Shown here in pieces: positions 8,040 through 18,474 of a DNA stretch of 64,000 bases. Below the pieces are notes generated by a model. That model ran no database searches and was not told the DNA's origin. It worked only from the letters and a program-made list of their open reading frames with translations. The position numbers and the translations under genes were made by a program. The stretch's first letter is position 1. Every line of letters starts with the position of its first letter. This DNA is from Opitutia bacterium ISCC 52 (lineage in GTDB: Bacteria; Verrucomicrobiota; Verrucomicrobiia; Opitutales; UBA2995), in NCBI GenBank assembly GCA_014529675.2, contig CP076040.1, forward strand, positions 1,240,001 to 1,304,000. Direction: 5' to 3'.

Positions 8040-10337
8040 TTACACGATTTGAAATCCTTCTTTCGAGATCGGCATGGTGTGGATACGTTTCCCGGTCGCA
8101 TTGTAGATGGCGTTGGTGACTGCGGCTACCGCCGGAGGGAAGGCGGGCTCGCCGAGTCCGGTGGGTGCGTAGTCCGTGGTTAACCAATGAATGTCGATCT
8201 GCGGTTGTGAAGGCATTCTCAAGAGTGGATAGTCGTCGAAATTCGATTCGCGAACGGCACCTTCTTCGAAAGTGATTTCCTGACCGGCCAAGGTTGAAAT
8301 CGCATCCACGATGGATCCTTCCACCTGGTTTTCGCCACCGCTTTTATTAAGCAGCATGCCCACATCGCAGGAGGCTACTACGCGATCTACTTTTACTCGG
8401 TTGGAACTATCGACCGTCACTTCCGCTACTTCGGCAAAATAGCCGAGGTGGCTATTGTAAAATGACAAGCCCTGGCCTTGGCCCTTTTTCAGCTTACGTC
8501 CCCAGTTCGCTTTCTCAGCGACGTGCTTGGTGACATTGATCGCGCGCTCGGTGTTGAAGTCACGAGCAGTCTTTTTGCCTAGGTGTCTTGGTTGTCCGAA
8601 TTGCTCCAGAAGGAATTCCAGGTGGTCCCGTTCAGCGGCTTCAGCCATTTCGTGGATAAAACTTTGGAATACCCAAGCTACGGAACAAGACGTGGGTGCT
8701 CTCCACCAACCACATGGAATAGTGAGTGGAACTTGATGCGTTTCCATGCGTACGTTTGGAATCTCGGGTGCTTGTATGTTGCCACCTCGAATGCCGCCCC
8801 CGCGTACGGGACGACCATTGTCTTTGTTTGTAAATACAATGGTTCGATCTTGTAATCCCGTCAGCCGGCCTTGTTTGTCCAGAGTGCCTTTGAGGTTGTG
8901 GAATCCTCCGACCCTGAAGAAGTCATGGGCCATGTCGGTTTCCCGGTTCCAGGTCATCTTGATCGGCGCATCCACCTTGTGAGCAATTGCTGCTGCTTCA
9001 CACACCCAGTCGTTGATCAGTCGTCGGCCAAATCCACCTCCTCCGCGGAGTTGTTTGATGACTACGTCTTCTTGCTTAAGACCTAGGATTTTGGAAACCG
9101 GACCGGCAATAGCTTGAGGTGTTTGCGTGGGCGCATAAATCTCCATTTTCCCATTCCGGAACCAGGCAGCACAGTTTTGTGGTTCTAGATTGGAGTGTGA
9201 CAGAAATGGATAAGTGTAGTAGCTATCGACTACCTGATCTGCATCGGCGATGGCTTGGGCCATGTTGCCTGTTTCCTCAGAGGCTGGACCTGGCTTGGAA
9301 GTTACTTCCTTGGCCATTTCCTTAAAGTCTCCCCATGACTCATTGGAGGCTTCGCTTTTGTCCCAGGAAACCTGTAACGCTTTTTCTGCCAGAAACGCTT
9401 GATAGGTGGTTTTGGCAACAATCGCCACACCAGGCTTTAGCTCACCGTCGACGCTATTGCCTTCAATGACGAAAGCATCTACCACACCTGGCAGGTTCTT
9501 CACTTCATCCAGATTGGCGCGTTTGACTTTGCCATAAATGCTAGGGCACTTCACGGAAACGGCGTTCAGCATACCAGGAAGCTGAGTATCGATACCGAAG
9601 AGTGGTTGACCGGTAACCAGAGCGTGATTGTCCACGCCGCCTACAAATTTGCCAAGTAGTTTAAAGTCTTTGCGATCTTTAAAGCTTAAGCTTTTAGGGT
9701 CTGGAATGGCTTGCTTTGCTGCAGCACTGGCCAATTCTCCGTAGCCGAGTGTTTTTCCGTTCGACTTATTGATGACCTGTCCTTGATCGGCTCTACATTG
9801 CGAGGCATTTACTCCCCATTTTTCAGCGGCGGCATTTACGAGCATCGTTCTCGCGGTTGCTCCTGCTTCACGCATTGGTGTCCAGTTGCGAGGGGTGGAT
9901 TGTGATCCACCTGCGGATTGGCGACCGTAACGTTTTTCATCAATATCTGATTGGATAACAGAAACGGATTCCCAAGGTACTTCGAGCTCCTCCGCGATGA
10001 TCATGGGTAGGAAGGTTTTTACCCCTTGCCCAACTTCTGGATTCTTAGCCGCAATGACGACGGTACCGTCGGGTTTGATTTGCACATATGCATTGAGTGC
10101 TGCGGCACCTTTCTTACTGCCGTGATGAGCCGCTTCTGCCCGCGGTGTTCCACCCATCGCAAAGGCTAAGACCAAACCACCTCCTGCTATCCCTGATAAC
10201 TTCAAGAATTGGCGCCGGGCCATGTTGGTATCTACAGAGCTATCGTCCAATTCATCGTAGTCTTTGATTCGCTGAACAAACTCAGCTGGCATATCGACGT
10301 CTGGAATCAACTCGTAGTCATAAAGATCCTTCTTCAT
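8040..10337 (-). CDS. Molybdopterin-dependent aldehyde/isoquinoline oxidoreductase-type large subunit
   Basis: 765-residue molybdenum-hydroxylase large subunit of the xanthine oxidase family, closest in style to isoquinoline 1-oxidoreductase beta (IorB-like). It carries a twin-arginine motif after a 40-residue leader (R41 R42 in [15 protein letters not shown]), so the folded complex is probably exported to the periplasm. Molybdopterin-contact motifs include [11 protein letters not shown] and the C-terminal [20 protein letters not shown] with the catalytic glutamate. It overlaps the 2Fe-2S subunit gene by 4 bp. The substrate cannot be deduced. No cytochrome electron acceptor is encoded nearby. 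Confidence 0.9.
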   Translation of the reverse strand: MKKDLYDYELIPDVDMPAEFVQRIKDYDELDDSSVDTNMARRQFLKLSGIAGGGLVLAFAMGGTPRAEAAHHGSKKGAAALNAYVQIKPDGTVVIAAKNPEVGQGVKTFLPMIIAEELEVPWESVSVIQSDIDEKRYGRQSAGGSQSTPRNWTPMREAGATARTMLVNAAAEKWGVNASQCRADQGQVINKSNGKTLGYGELASAAAKQAIPDPKSLSFKDRKDFKLLGKFVGGVDNHALVTGQPLFGIDTQLPGMLNAVSVKCPSIYGKVKRANLDEVKNLPGVVDAFVIEGNSVDGELKPGVAIVAKTTYQAFLAEKALQVSWDKSEASNESWGDFKEMAKEVTSKPGPASEETGNMAQAIADADQVVDSYYTYPFLSHSNLEPQNCAAWFRNGKMEIYAPTQTPQAIAGPVSKILGLKQEDVVIKQLRGGGGFGRRLINDWVCEAAAIAHKVDAPIKMTWNRETDMAHDFFRVGGFHNLKGTLDKQGRLTGLQDRTIVFTNKDNGRPVRGGGIRGGNIQAPEIPNVRMETHQVPLTIPCGWWRAPTSCSVAWVFQSFIHEMAEAAERDHLEFLLEQFGQPRHLGKKTARDFNTERAINVTKHVAEKANWGRKLKKGQGQGLSFYNSHLGYFAEVAEVTVDSSNRVKVDRVVASCDVGMLLNKSGGENQVEGSIVDAISTLAGQEITFEEGAVRESNFDDYPLLRMPSQPQIDIHWLTTDYAPTGLGEPAFPPAVAAVTNAIYNATGKRIHTMPISKEGFQIV

Positions 10338-10810
10338 CGTGCACCTCCATTCTCAGCTGCGGTGTGGATGGCTTTGCGGATCCGTTTGTATGTCCCGCAG
10401 CGGCAAATGTTTCCTGCCATCGCATTATCGATATCCTTATCCGAAGGCTTTGGATTGATGGCGAGGAGCGCGGATGCATTCATCATCTGTCCTGCCTGGC
10501 AGTAGCCACATTGAGGGACGTCGTGTTCCATCCAGGCTTCCTGAACCGGATGCAAGGTGTCCTCGTCCTTGGCTAAGCCTTCAATGGTTGTAATCATATG
10601 GCCTTCAACTGCCGACACTGGCGTGCTGCAGGATCGGATGGCTGTCCCGTTTAAGTGGACGGTACAAGCACCACAGAGGCCCTTGCCGCAGCCGAATTTA
10701 GTGCCGACCATGCCGAGATGGTCGCGCAGTGCCCAGAGTAGGGGAGTCGTGGGATCGATGTCATCGATTTCTCGATTTGTCCCGTTAACCTGAATTTGTA
10801 TGGTTGCCAT
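10334..10810 (-). CDS. 2Fe-2S subunit of molybdenum hydroxylase
   Basis: 158-residue partner of the large subunit, resembling IorA/CoxS/XdhA-type proteins. It binds two [2Fe-2S] clusters: a plant-ferredoxin-type site with C41, C46, C49 and C61 ([17 protein letters not shown]) and a helical-bundle site with C101, C104, C136 and C138 (CGYCQAG and ICRCGTY). It passes electrons from the molybdenum centre to an acceptor that is not encoded here. It has no signal peptide, as expected if it is co-exported with the Tat-targeted large subunit. First gene of a two-gene operon, 63 bp from the divergent XdhC-like gene. Confidence 0.93.
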   Translation of the reverse strand: MATIQIQVNGTNREIDDIDPTTPLLWALRDHLGMVGTKFGCGKGLCGACTVHLNGTAIRSCSTPVSAVEGHMITTIEGLAKDEDTLHPVQEAWMEHDVPQCGYCQAGQMMNASALLAINPKPSDKDIDNAMAGNICRCGTYKRIRKAIHTAAENGGAR

Positions 10811-10873
10811 AGGGTAATTGAATGAAATGTTTAGATTTTCTAAATAGTCGCTTTAAGTAAGTCAAAGTTCCTT

Positions 10874-11923
10874 ATGCACGAAATTTGGTCACAGCTCAAA
10901 TTATGGATCGAAGCCGAACAAGCTTTTGCCTTGGCTACGGTGGTGAGTGCCCGCAATCCCTCCCCGAGGGGAATTGGATCAGTCTTGGCTATCTCTGCAG
11001 ATGGGAAACACTTTATTGGATCTGTCAGTGCCGGTTGTATTGAGACGGAAGTCATCGAAATGGCTGTCTCATGCGTGGCGGACGGAAAGACCCGTTGGGC
11101 TGAGTTTGGCCCGAGCCAGGGATTTCCCTGGGAAGTGGCATTTTCGTGTGGCGGCAGGATTGGGGTTCGCGTGGAACGCTTTACTTATGAAACCAAGCTA
11201 GTGGCTTCACTGGTTGCGTTGCATGAAGCGCATGGAACTGGCGTATGGTTGTCGGGTGATGGCAAGCAGGCATTGCTACTGGAAGACGGAACAATAACGG
11301 GTGATGAAAGTGACTGGGATGAGTTCACGTTGCAAAAGGCGCGAGAGGTCATGATTAACGAAGGCCACACGTATGAAATTGGGGAAGGTGATTCAAAGAT
11401 ACTCCTGCGATTAATAGCCCAACCCTATCGATTGTTCATTATCGGAGCCGGTCATATTTCCCTTAGCCTGGTTCATTTCGCGAAAGCGCTAAACTACCAG
11501 ACCATCGTCATCGATCCTCGGGAAAGCTTTGCTCAGGAAGAACGCTTCGAAACAAAGCCCGATCATTTGATTCAGAAATGGCCGGAGGTCGCTTTGAAGG
11601 AAATTAGATTCACTCCCTTCGATAGCACGGTGATGCTGGCTCATGATCCGAAGATTGATGATCAAGCTCTGGAGATTGCTTTAAAGAGTGACTGTTCTTA
11701 CGTGGGTGCCTTGGGAAGTCGCACAAGTCACGGAGCTCGTTTGAAGCGATTGTCTGCCAAAGGATTTGATGCGGCTGAGCTGGAACGGATTCATGGACCG
11801 GTCGGTCTTGATATTGGAAGTACTACCCCTGCCGAGATTGCTGTGAGTATTGTAGCTGAAATGGTGCAGCTTAAAAATAAGCAGAGTTTCAAAAATCAGG
11901 TTGAAGATACCGCAAAAGGATGA
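10874..11923 (+). CDS. XdhC/CoxI family molybdoenzyme maturation protein
   Basis: 349 residues. The N-terminal XdhC_CoxI domain (ALATVVSARNPSPRGIGSVLAIS and GSVSAGCIETEVIE) is followed by a Rossmann-like XdhC C-terminal domain (YRLFIIGAGHISLSLVHFAKALNYQTIVIDPR). Family members bind molybdenum cofactor, help sulfurate it, and insert it into xanthine-dehydrogenase-type enzymes. Its position divergent from the hydroxylase subunits and 4-bp overlap with a MocA-like gene support a dedicated cofactor role for that enzyme. Confidence 0.9.
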   Translation: MHEIWSQLKLWIEAEQAFALATVVSARNPSPRGIGSVLAISADGKHFIGSVSAGCIETEVIEMAVSCVADGKTRWAEFGPSQGFPWEVAFSCGGRIGVRVERFTYETKLVASLVALHEAHGTGVWLSGDGKQALLLEDGTITGDESDWDEFTLQKAREVMINEGHTYEIGEGDSKILLRLIAQPYRLFIIGAGHISLSLVHFAKALNYQTIVIDPRESFAQEERFETKPDHLIQKWPEVALKEIRFTPFDSTVMLAHDPKIDDQALEIALKSDCSYVGALGSRTSHGARLKRLSAKGFDAAELERIHGPVGLDIGSTTPAEIAVSIVAEMVQLKNKQSFKNQVEDTAKG

Positions 11924-12525
11924 CCGAAGACGCTGGATCCATTTGCGCCATCATTCTCGCTGCTGGGGAATCTAAGCGTTATGGCCCCGAAAATAAGCTG
12001 TTGGTTGAGTTGGATGGAGTTGCTGTATTGGAACGGGTTGTTCGATGTATCCTACACAGTGGTGTTTCGAAGATTTGTGTAGTGACCGGCGGAGATCACG
12101 AAGCTGTGGTTTCATTGCTCTCAAATTACGAGATCGATTGCGTGAATAATCCTAATTGGAAATCTGGGATGGGTACTTCACTGGCAAAAGGCGTCCAGGG
12201 AATCGATCCACGGGATTTCACGGGGATCATGGTTTGTCTGGGTGACTTGCCTTACCTGGAGCTTGGATCTGTGAAGCGAGTTTTAGCACGATTTTGCGAA
12301 CTGAATCGTAGTCGAGTTGCCCTACCTGTTTATAATGGCAGGCGAGGACATCCGGTTGTGTTTCCAATTTCATATATGGATTCATTAGCCAAGCTGGAAT
12401 GTGATGAGGGAGCCCGATCGATTATCCAGCAAGCGAGTGAGTATTTAGAATTAGTGACGGTTGATTCTGGTGGTGTTGTTCGAGATTTAGATTTGCCAGA
12501 TGATCTGGTAAATGCTGAGAGCTGA
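11920..12525 (+). CDS. MobA/MocA-like molybdenum cofactor nucleotidyltransferase
   Basis: 201-residue NTP transferase. The N-terminal signature AIILAAGESKRYGPENKLLVELDG matches the LAAGxSxRxGxxK motif, with GDLPYLE forming the metal site. Relatives convert Mo-molybdopterin to the dinucleotide form (CTP for MocA, GTP for MobA). Next to XdhC and a hydroxylase of the xanthine oxidase family, cytidylylation is the more likely activity. It is coupled to the XdhC-like gene by a 4-bp overlap. Confidence 0.85.
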   Translation: MTEDAGSICAIILAAGESKRYGPENKLLVELDGVAVLERVVRCILHSGVSKICVVTGGDHEAVVSLLSNYEIDCVNNPNWKSGMGTSLAKGVQGIDPRDFTGIMVCLGDLPYLELGSVKRVLARFCELNRSRVALPVYNGRRGHPVVFPISYMDSLAKLECDEGARSIIQQASEYLELVTVDSGGVVRDLDLPDDLVNAES

Positions 12526-12872
12526 ATGGCTCCTTTAGTTCAAATCTCACGAAACGTTTCGTTATCATTGAACAGAGTTTCCGATTCTCCGCTGCAATTG
12601 TCATCTTTATATATGGTATGTAGAAGCCGTGGCAGTTTAAAGCGACCAGCCTGATAGATACACCGGTCAATGAACTAAGTGGTTTCGAACTCCTATTTGC
12701 CTTTTTCGGATACTCGCAAGAGCTATCCATTATCATAGTCGCGCTCCAGGTGATGGGCGCTTTATTGTTGGTAGTGAATCGAACCAAGTCGATGGGGGTG
12801 CTACTGCTCTTGCCAAGTCTGTCCTTATTGACACTGCACATTTCGACTCCATCTTTACCAATTCCAGAGTAG
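12525..12872 (+). pseudogene. Decayed small membrane protein (DoxX-like)
   Basis: This stretch after mocA has no intact gene, but one forward frame reads as a membrane protein: RFVIIEQSFRFSAAIVIFIYGM, a TAG at 12621-12623, then KPWQFKATSLIDTPVNELSG and FELLFAFFGYSQELSIIIVAL, continuing through two more hydrophobic stretches to a TAG at 12870. The L-x-T-P-x-N-E-L-S-G-F-E pattern is typical of small DoxX-like integral membrane proteins. There is no good start codon, one internal stop and probably a frameshift near the 3' end. Assignment is by memory of the family; decay is seen directly. Confidence 0.5.
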
Positions 12873-13015
12873 CATCAAGTGGGCGCGATCGGCACCGGTT
12901 TGGCCACCGGATATATTTTTTTAAAGCATGGATTCTGTATTCGAATAATAGGGAGGATTTTTGAGGGGACGAGAACGATTTTTAATGACGTTGACCCCTG
13001 CTAGGGCGAATTTAA

Positions 13016-16000
13016 ATGTCGGGACAAAACATGGACTGGAAGGAACAGGCAGCGGAGTTGGAGCGGTTATTACCTGAATGCGAGGTAGCTGTTCAGTGGC
13101 GTGTGCGTGAACAGGTTGAGAGACTGTTGCCTCCCAGAAATCCAAAAGCTGTGGAAAAGAAATTGGCGAGCTTCTTAGCCGATGCTAAAGCGTCTTCCAA
13201 ACGATGCTCCAGGCTTTTAGATTCACTCCCTGATATTACGTTTCCAGATGCATTGCCTATCTCTCAGCACCGGGAAGAGATCCGTCGAACGATTCAAGAG
13301 AATCAGGTCGTGGTCATCGCTGGTGAAACAGGATCCGGAAAAACCACTCAACTTCCGAAGCTATGTTTGGATGCAGGGCGTGGCGTTAAGGGTAAGATTG
13401 CCTGCACGCAGCCGAGAAGGATAGCGGCTTTGTCAGTATCCCAGCGCGTAGCGGAGGAACTGAAAGTTCCCTGGGGAAAAGAGGTCGGGGCCAAAATCCG
13501 ATTTACGGACAAAACAGGAAAGGATACGCGCATCAAATTTCTGACGGATGGCATGCTTCTCTCGGAGATTCATGGAGATCGTCATTTGCTGGAGTATGAC
13601 ACGGTGATCATCGATGAGGCTCACGAGCGAAGCCTCAACATCGACTTCCTTCTGGGCTACATGAATCAGCTTAGGGAAGAGCGACCGGATCTGAAAATTA
13701 TTATAACTTCCGCAACCATCGATACGGAGGCATTTTCAAAAGCCTTTGGCGATGCACCGATCATCGAAGTGTCTGGTCGTATGTTCCCAGTGGACCTGGA
13801 GTATCTGCCGCTGGAGGAATTGCTCCCTGGAACAAGTGCCAATTATTTAGATGGTGCGGTGGCTGCGGTGGAGCAGCTGATTGAGGAACACAATCGTGGG
13901 GATATTTTGGTTTTCTTTCCGGCAGAGAAGGATATCCGGGAAACACGAGATGTATTTATGGGGCGTCGATGGAAGCATGTAGAAATATTTACTCTATTTG
14001 GAAGACTGTCATCAGGCGATCAGCAGAAAGTATTTTCCAGGAGTGGTAACAGGAAGATTATCCTATCTACGAATATAGCGGAGACATCCCTCACGATACC
14101 TGGCATTCGTTTTGTAGTGGATACTGGATACGTGCGCTTAAGTCGGTACAGCGCCGGAACTCGAACGCAGCGATTGCCAATTGAAGCTGTCTCCCAAAGT
14201 AGCGCTAATCAACGGATGGGGCGATGCGGCCGTGTCGAGAACGGTATTTGTACTCGCTTGTATTCAGAAGCGGATTTCCTGAAACGACCTGAATATACAC
14301 AAGCTGAAATACTGCGTTCCAATTTAGCGGCTGTTATTTTGAAGATGCTCGTCTTTGACTTAGGTGATATCGAAACCTTTCCGTTCATTGATCCTCCGAG
14401 TCCAAGAGCCATTCAATCCGGGTACCAGCTTCTGGTTGAGCTGGGGGCCTTGAAAGGTAGAAAAAAAGGTGTCGATGGTCAGGCTTCAGGAGCAGATGCC
14501 AAATATGAATTGACCCCTTTGGGTAAGAAGCTTGCGCACTTGCCGGTGGATCCCACGGTGGGTCGAATGATTCTGGAGGCTAAGGAGGAAGGAGCTTTAG
14601 AGGAAGTTCTGATCATTGCGGCTGGATTGAGTATTCAGGATCCACGTGAACGACCTGAAGAAAAACGCGAGCAGGCGGATCTGATGCATAAGAAGTTCAG
14701 GGATGACTCCTCGGACTTTATTACGCTCTACAATATCTGGGCCGCCTATCACGACGAAACGGAGAAGCTGACGCAAAACCAACTGAGGAAGTTTTGTAAA
14801 AGTCATTTTCTCTCATACCTACGTATGCGCGAGTGGTGGGACATTCATCAGCAATTGCTTTTGGTGATGAAAGACTTGGGTGAATATCGAAAGAGTCGAA
14901 AGAATGTGGATTACATCGCGATTCACCGATCGATTGTTGCCGGGTTGCTCAGCAATGTGTGCATCAAAGATATGGGCAACCACTATCGGGCTGCCCGCAA
15001 TCGCAAGACGATGATCTTTCCCGGTTCGGCCTTGTTTGATAAAAAAGCCAGCCGAGAAATGCGCAAGAAGAAGGCCGGCGAGCAAGCGCGCGATGTGATT
15101 GAAGGGAATACGCCGGACTGGATCGTGGCTTCGGAAATCGTAGAAACCGGCCAAGTCTATGCTCGAACCGTTGCGGGCATCGATCCAGCTTGGTTGGAGA
15201 AACTGGGAGCGCATTTGATCCGACACCGGTACTCAGATCCACGGTGGGATGAAAAGGGTGAACGTGTGGTGGCAAAACAACGGTGCATTTTGTTGGGTTT
15301 GGAAGTGGATGTGAAGCGAGTGGGCTACGTAAAGGTGGATCCGGCCGCGGCGACAGAGATCTTTATTCGTGAAGGCCTGATGGGTGAGAGTTTAAGAACT
15401 CAGCTTAAGTTTCGTGAGAAGAATCAGGCCTTGATTGAACGTGTGGAACAAAAACAGGCACGATCGAGGATGACGGGATTTTTCGGACTCGATGAGGCTT
15501 TGTATCAATTCTACAGCGAGCGTATCAAACAAATGGGTTCGGTGGCCGACATGCATGCCTGGTTGAAGTCCCATCCTGAAGATGATCTGTTAATCTCTGA
15601 GGGAGAATTACTGGGTGAATCGGGAGTCGAAGTTGATGAAGCACAGTTTCCTCAAACCATTCAAACGCCCGAAGGTGAACGTAGACTTCACTACCATTAC
15701 AAACCGGGAGAGGAAAAGGATGGTGCTACACTGAGTCTGCCATTGCATGCTTTCGATTCTTTCCGGCCGGGTGCTCTTGATTGGATTGTTCCAGGTTATC
15801 TGGAAGAGAAGGTGGATGCTTTGCTCCGAGCTTTGCCGAAGGATGTCAGACGGAAGCTTTTCCCTATTGGTGAAAAGGCCAGTGAGATCATGCAGCTTCT
15901 TGAACCTGGAGATTATTCTCTTAGTGAGGCGCTGACAGTCATCGTTAAGGAAAAGTATGATGTGGGTATCCCTTCGGTTGTTTGGGATTATTCGGCGATT

Positions 16001-17104
16001 CCCGATCATTTGAAAGTTCGCTTGGAAGTCGTGAATGAAAATGACGAGGCCATTGCGAGTGCTCGATCGATGGATGACATTTCGGTAGAAGTTAAAGCCA
16101 AAATCAAAGATGCTGAGAAGAAGCACCGGAAATATGAAAAAGATCGGGATGCCTGGTCGGTCGCTCAAAAGAAATGGGGACGAAAAGAGGTCACGGAATG
16201 GGATTTTGGAGATTTACCGGAACGGGTTGAGGTGAGTCATTTGGGTGGAGTACCCGTTTATGGATACCCTGGCCTTGGAAAGGGTGAAAGCGACTGTGAG
16301 GTTCAGGTTTTTAAATCCCTGGCTGAAGCCGATGCATCAACCAGGCAGACTTTACCGAAGCTTCTCGAAAAGGTCCTCCGTTATGAGCTAGCCTGGTTGC
16401 AAAAGGATTTAAGGGATTTGAAGCAATTGGCTCCCTTGTGCGTTACCTTTGTTCATCAGGATACGTTGCTGAAGCATAGCTATGTTCACCTGTGCCGTCA
16501 TCTCTATCGATCTGACCAAGTGTTGCCGCTTAAGCAGAAAGGATTCGAAGAACTGGTGCGACGAATTCGAAATGAGCTAAAAGGCCTTGTTCCTCAATTT
16601 AGTGATTTGCTTAAAATCATTTTTAAGAACCGACAGTTACTTACTGTCGAGAAACGAGGTTATCCTGGAATGTTTGAAGACTTAGCGCAATTAATTCCCA
16701 AGGACTTCTTACTGAAAAGACCCTTCCTCCAACTTAAGGAATATCCTCGCTACTTCGAGGCTATGCAAATCCGTCGCAAGCGGTTCATTAACGATCCTCC
16801 CAAAGATGCTAAACGTGCGGAGGAATTAAATAACTATAAGCAGCAGTATCTGGAGTGGTTGAGTAGTCCCGATTTCCCCAAAGCTGGCCTGGGCTTACTT
16901 AATCAACTCAGGTGGTTGTTGGAGGAGTTTCGTGTGAGCCTCTTTGCTCAGGAATTGGGAACTCCCGTTTCAATCTCGCCCAGGAAAGTGGAAGATCAAA
17001 TCGATAAGATAAAGCGATTGATTAATCCCAACTCATTGGATATCAAACCGAAGTCGAAACCGGTTATCGATTTAAAAGAGTTTAAGATTGGTCGGGATTT
17101 TTAA
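13016..17104 (+). CDS. hrpA: ATP-dependent DEAH-box RNA helicase
   Basis: 1362 residues, the size of E. coli HrpA. Helicase motifs appear in order: Walker A GETGSGKTT (near residue 103), DEAH box in IIDEAHERSLN (near 200), SAT in ITSATIDTEAF, motif V STNIAETSLTIPGI, and motif VI NQRMGRCGRVENG. Next come the helicase-associated winged-helix and OB regions, then the long C-terminal DUF3418 domain. HrpA remodels RNA or RNP and rescues stalled ribosomes in E. coli. It stands alone on its strand, with a decayed gene before it and a 319-bp gap after it. Confidence 0.96.
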   Translation: MSGQNMDWKEQAAELERLLPECEVAVQWRVREQVERLLPPRNPKAVEKKLASFLADAKASSKRCSRLLDSLPDITFPDALPISQHREEIRRTIQENQVVVIAGETGSGKTTQLPKLCLDAGRGVKGKIACTQPRRIAALSVSQRVAEELKVPWGKEVGAKIRFTDKTGKDTRIKFLTDGMLLSEIHGDRHLLEYDTVIIDEAHERSLNIDFLLGYMNQLREERPDLKIIITSATIDTEAFSKAFGDAPIIEVSGRMFPVDLEYLPLEELLPGTSANYLDGAVAAVEQLIEEHNRGDILVFFPAEKDIRETRDVFMGRRWKHVEIFTLFGRLSSGDQQKVFSRSGNRKIILSTNIAETSLTIPGIRFVVDTGYVRLSRYSAGTRTQRLPIEAVSQSSANQRMGRCGRVENGICTRLYSEADFLKRPEYTQAEILRSNLAAVILKMLVFDLGDIETFPFIDPPSPRAIQSGYQLLVELGALKGRKKGVDGQASGADAKYELTPLGKKLAHLPVDPTVGRMILEAKEEGALEEVLIIAAGLSIQDPRERPEEKREQADLMHKKFRDDSSDFITLYNIWAAYHDETEKLTQNQLRKFCKSHFLSYLRMREWWDIHQQLLLVMKDLGEYRKSRKNVDYIAIHRSIVAGLLSNVCIKDMGNHYRAARNRKTMIFPGSALFDKKASREMRKKKAGEQARDVIEGNTPDWIVASEIVETGQVYARTVAGIDPAWLEKLGAHLIRHRYSDPRWDEKGERVVAKQRCILLGLEVDVKRVGYVKVDPAAATEIFIREGLMGESLRTQLKFREKNQALIERVEQKQARSRMTGFFGLDEALYQFYSERIKQMGSVADMHAWLKSHPEDDLLISEGELLGESGVEVDEAQFPQTIQTPEGERRLHYHYKPGEEKDGATLSLPLHAFDSFRPGALDWIVPGYLEEKVDALLRALPKDVRRKLFPIGEKASEIMQLLEPGDYSLSEALTVIVKEKYDVGIPSVVWDYSAIPDHLKVRLEVVNENDEAIASARSMDDISVEVKAKIKDAEKKHRKYEKDRDAWSVAQKKWGRKEVTEWDFGDLPERVEVSHLGGVPVYGYPGLGKGESDCEVQVFKSLAEADASTRQTLPKLLEKVLRYELAWLQKDLRDLKQLAPLCVTFVHQDTLLKHSYVHLCRHLYRSDQVLPLKQKGFEELVRRIRNELKGLVPQFSDLLKIIFKNRQLLTVEKRGYPGMFEDLAQLIPKDFLLKRPFLQLKEYPRYFEAMQIRRKRFINDPPKDAKRAEELNNYKQQYLEWLSSPDFPKAGLGLLNQLRWLLEEFRVSLFAQELGTPVSISPRKVEDQIDKIKRLINPNSLDIKPKSKPVIDLKEFKIGRDF

Positions 17105-17423
17105 TCTTCTTCCTTCAACAATTCTGAGTGAAATAGTAAACTAGCAAGGTTCAGCGCGTTGGTTATGCAGGTTACAATCTTTGAACAGATCATACTCAGA
17201 ATTTCGGGATGACATGCTGAGTCTGTTCCGGTCTGCTTTGCATCCGGTCTTGTCGTCGCAAGGCTCCTCGGAACCTCCCTCCAGATTCAATTACACACAC
17301 AAGTGCGCTCACTCACCTCTCGGTCGTCATCCTCAACATCTCATCTCCGTGAAGAAACTGGATTGGTAAGATCCTTGGACGGCCTCGCTTGACAGTCCAA
17401 GCTCGCCTCTCATTTTAACGGCT
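17105..17423. other. Intergenic region, no gene seen
   Basis: 319 bp between hrpA and dus. Short open frames here have no recognisable content. A TTGACA hexamer lies at 17389-17394, a suitable -35 element for dus, but the -10 match 17 bp downstream is poor and sits almost on the start codon. I see no RNA gene or hairpin of note. Confidence 0.5.
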
Positions 17424-18413
17424 ATGCTTCCCTGGTTTCAGGACGGAAAGTTTCCGCTTTATTTGGCACCGATGGCCGGATTTACCGACATCGGCTTTCG
17501 TACCCTGTGCAAAGAGAAGGGAGCTGATGTGGTCGTTTCTGAGTTTGTGTTGGCCGATGCCATTCTACGTGGAGATTACAAAGTCTGGAACTCGATTGAG
17601 TTTACCGAAGAGCAACGACCCATGGGGGTGCAAATTTTCGGGTCTGAAGCGGACACGATGGCGGATGCAGCCAAGAAAATCGTGGATCGTTTAAATCCTG
17701 ACTTTATCGATCTTAATTTTGGTTGTCCGGCCAAGAAGGTGACCTGCAAAAACGCCGGTTCATCCCTTCTGAAGGACCTACCCCTTTTGGGTGAGATTTG
17801 TCAGGCAGTTGTCCGAGCCCTTCCCGATTGTCCTGTGACTGCAAAAATCCGAATGGGTTGGGACAGCCAAACCATTGTCGCTATCGAAGCGGGCAAAGTT
17901 ATTGAGGATGTAGGTGTCCAGGCTTTGGCGATTCATGGGAGAACCAAAGCACAAGGGTACAAAGGAGATGCGAACTGGGATGTGATCCATCAAGTTGCTG
18001 AATCCATTTCGATCCCGGTAATTGGAAATGGTTCAATTGGTTCCAAATATGATATTTGTAAGCTACGTGAACAGTACTCGATAAGTGGATTGATGGTTGG
18101 CCGAGCTGCCCTTGGTAATCCTTGGTTGTTTCAGGAGCTAAAATATAAAGTAGACGACCGGGTCGCTCCACCTGAGCCTTCAATTGAAGAACGCTGGGAA
18201 TTAGTAGTTCGCTACTCGGAGATTATGAAGGGGCACTACAGTCATTTGCGTGAAGACATGTTGCTGGGGCTAATGAAAGGCCGGATGGTTACTTTTGTCG
18301 CCGGCTTTCCTGGAGCCCGTAAGTTGCGCAATCGGATGAGTCGCCTGAAGTCTTGGGACGAATTATACGCGTTGAGGGATGAGAGCTTGTCCACTGTCGA
18401 GCTGAGAGCTTAA
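17424..18413 (+). CDS. dus: tRNA-dihydrouridine synthase (DusB-like)
   Basis: FMN-dependent enzyme that reduces uridine to dihydrouridine in tRNA D-loops. The 329-residue TIM barrel begins with the FMN-binding LAPMAGFTDIGFRTLC. The catalytic cysteine is in DLNFGCPAKKV, followed by VTAKIRMGWD, LAIHGRTKAQGYKG and the phosphate-binding ISGLMVGRAALGNPWLF. A DusB-type assignment is likely but not certain without comparison. A stem-loop follows within 10 bp of the stop. Confidence 0.93.
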   Translation: MLPWFQDGKFPLYLAPMAGFTDIGFRTLCKEKGADVVVSEFVLADAILRGDYKVWNSIEFTEEQRPMGVQIFGSEADTMADAAKKIVDRLNPDFIDLNFGCPAKKVTCKNAGSSLLKDLPLLGEICQAVVRALPDCPVTAKIRMGWDSQTIVAIEAGKVIEDVGVQALAIHGRTKAQGYKGDANWDVIHQVAESISIPVIGNGSIGSKYDICKLREQYSISGLMVGRAALGNPWLFQELKYKVDDRVAPPEPSIEERWELVVRYSEIMKGHYSHLREDMLLGLMKGRMVTFVAGFPGARKLRNRMSRLKSWDELYALRDESLSTVELRA

Positions 18414-18420
18414 GCATAAA

Positions 18421-18450
18421 AAATCCCGGCTGTTCTTACAACCGGGCTTT
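18421..18450. terminator. Stem-loop between convergent dus and mscS-like genes
   Basis: CCCGGCTG (18425-18432) pairs with CAACCGGG (18439-18446), with one C-A mismatch. An A-run before and CTTT after the stem make it usable from both directions. Confidence 0.65.
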
Positions 18451-18474
18451 GTATCTAAATTGTAACTACCTGTA

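Noticed and set aside
8527-9325. Several forward open frames opposite the molybdenum hydroxylase gene
   Set aside because: Shadows of a strongly conserved coding region; compositions are unlike real proteins.
12422-12841. 139-codon reverse frame over the end of mocA and the decayed membrane gene
   Set aside because: Overlaps mocA; the forward frame has the membrane-protein signature, the reverse one none.
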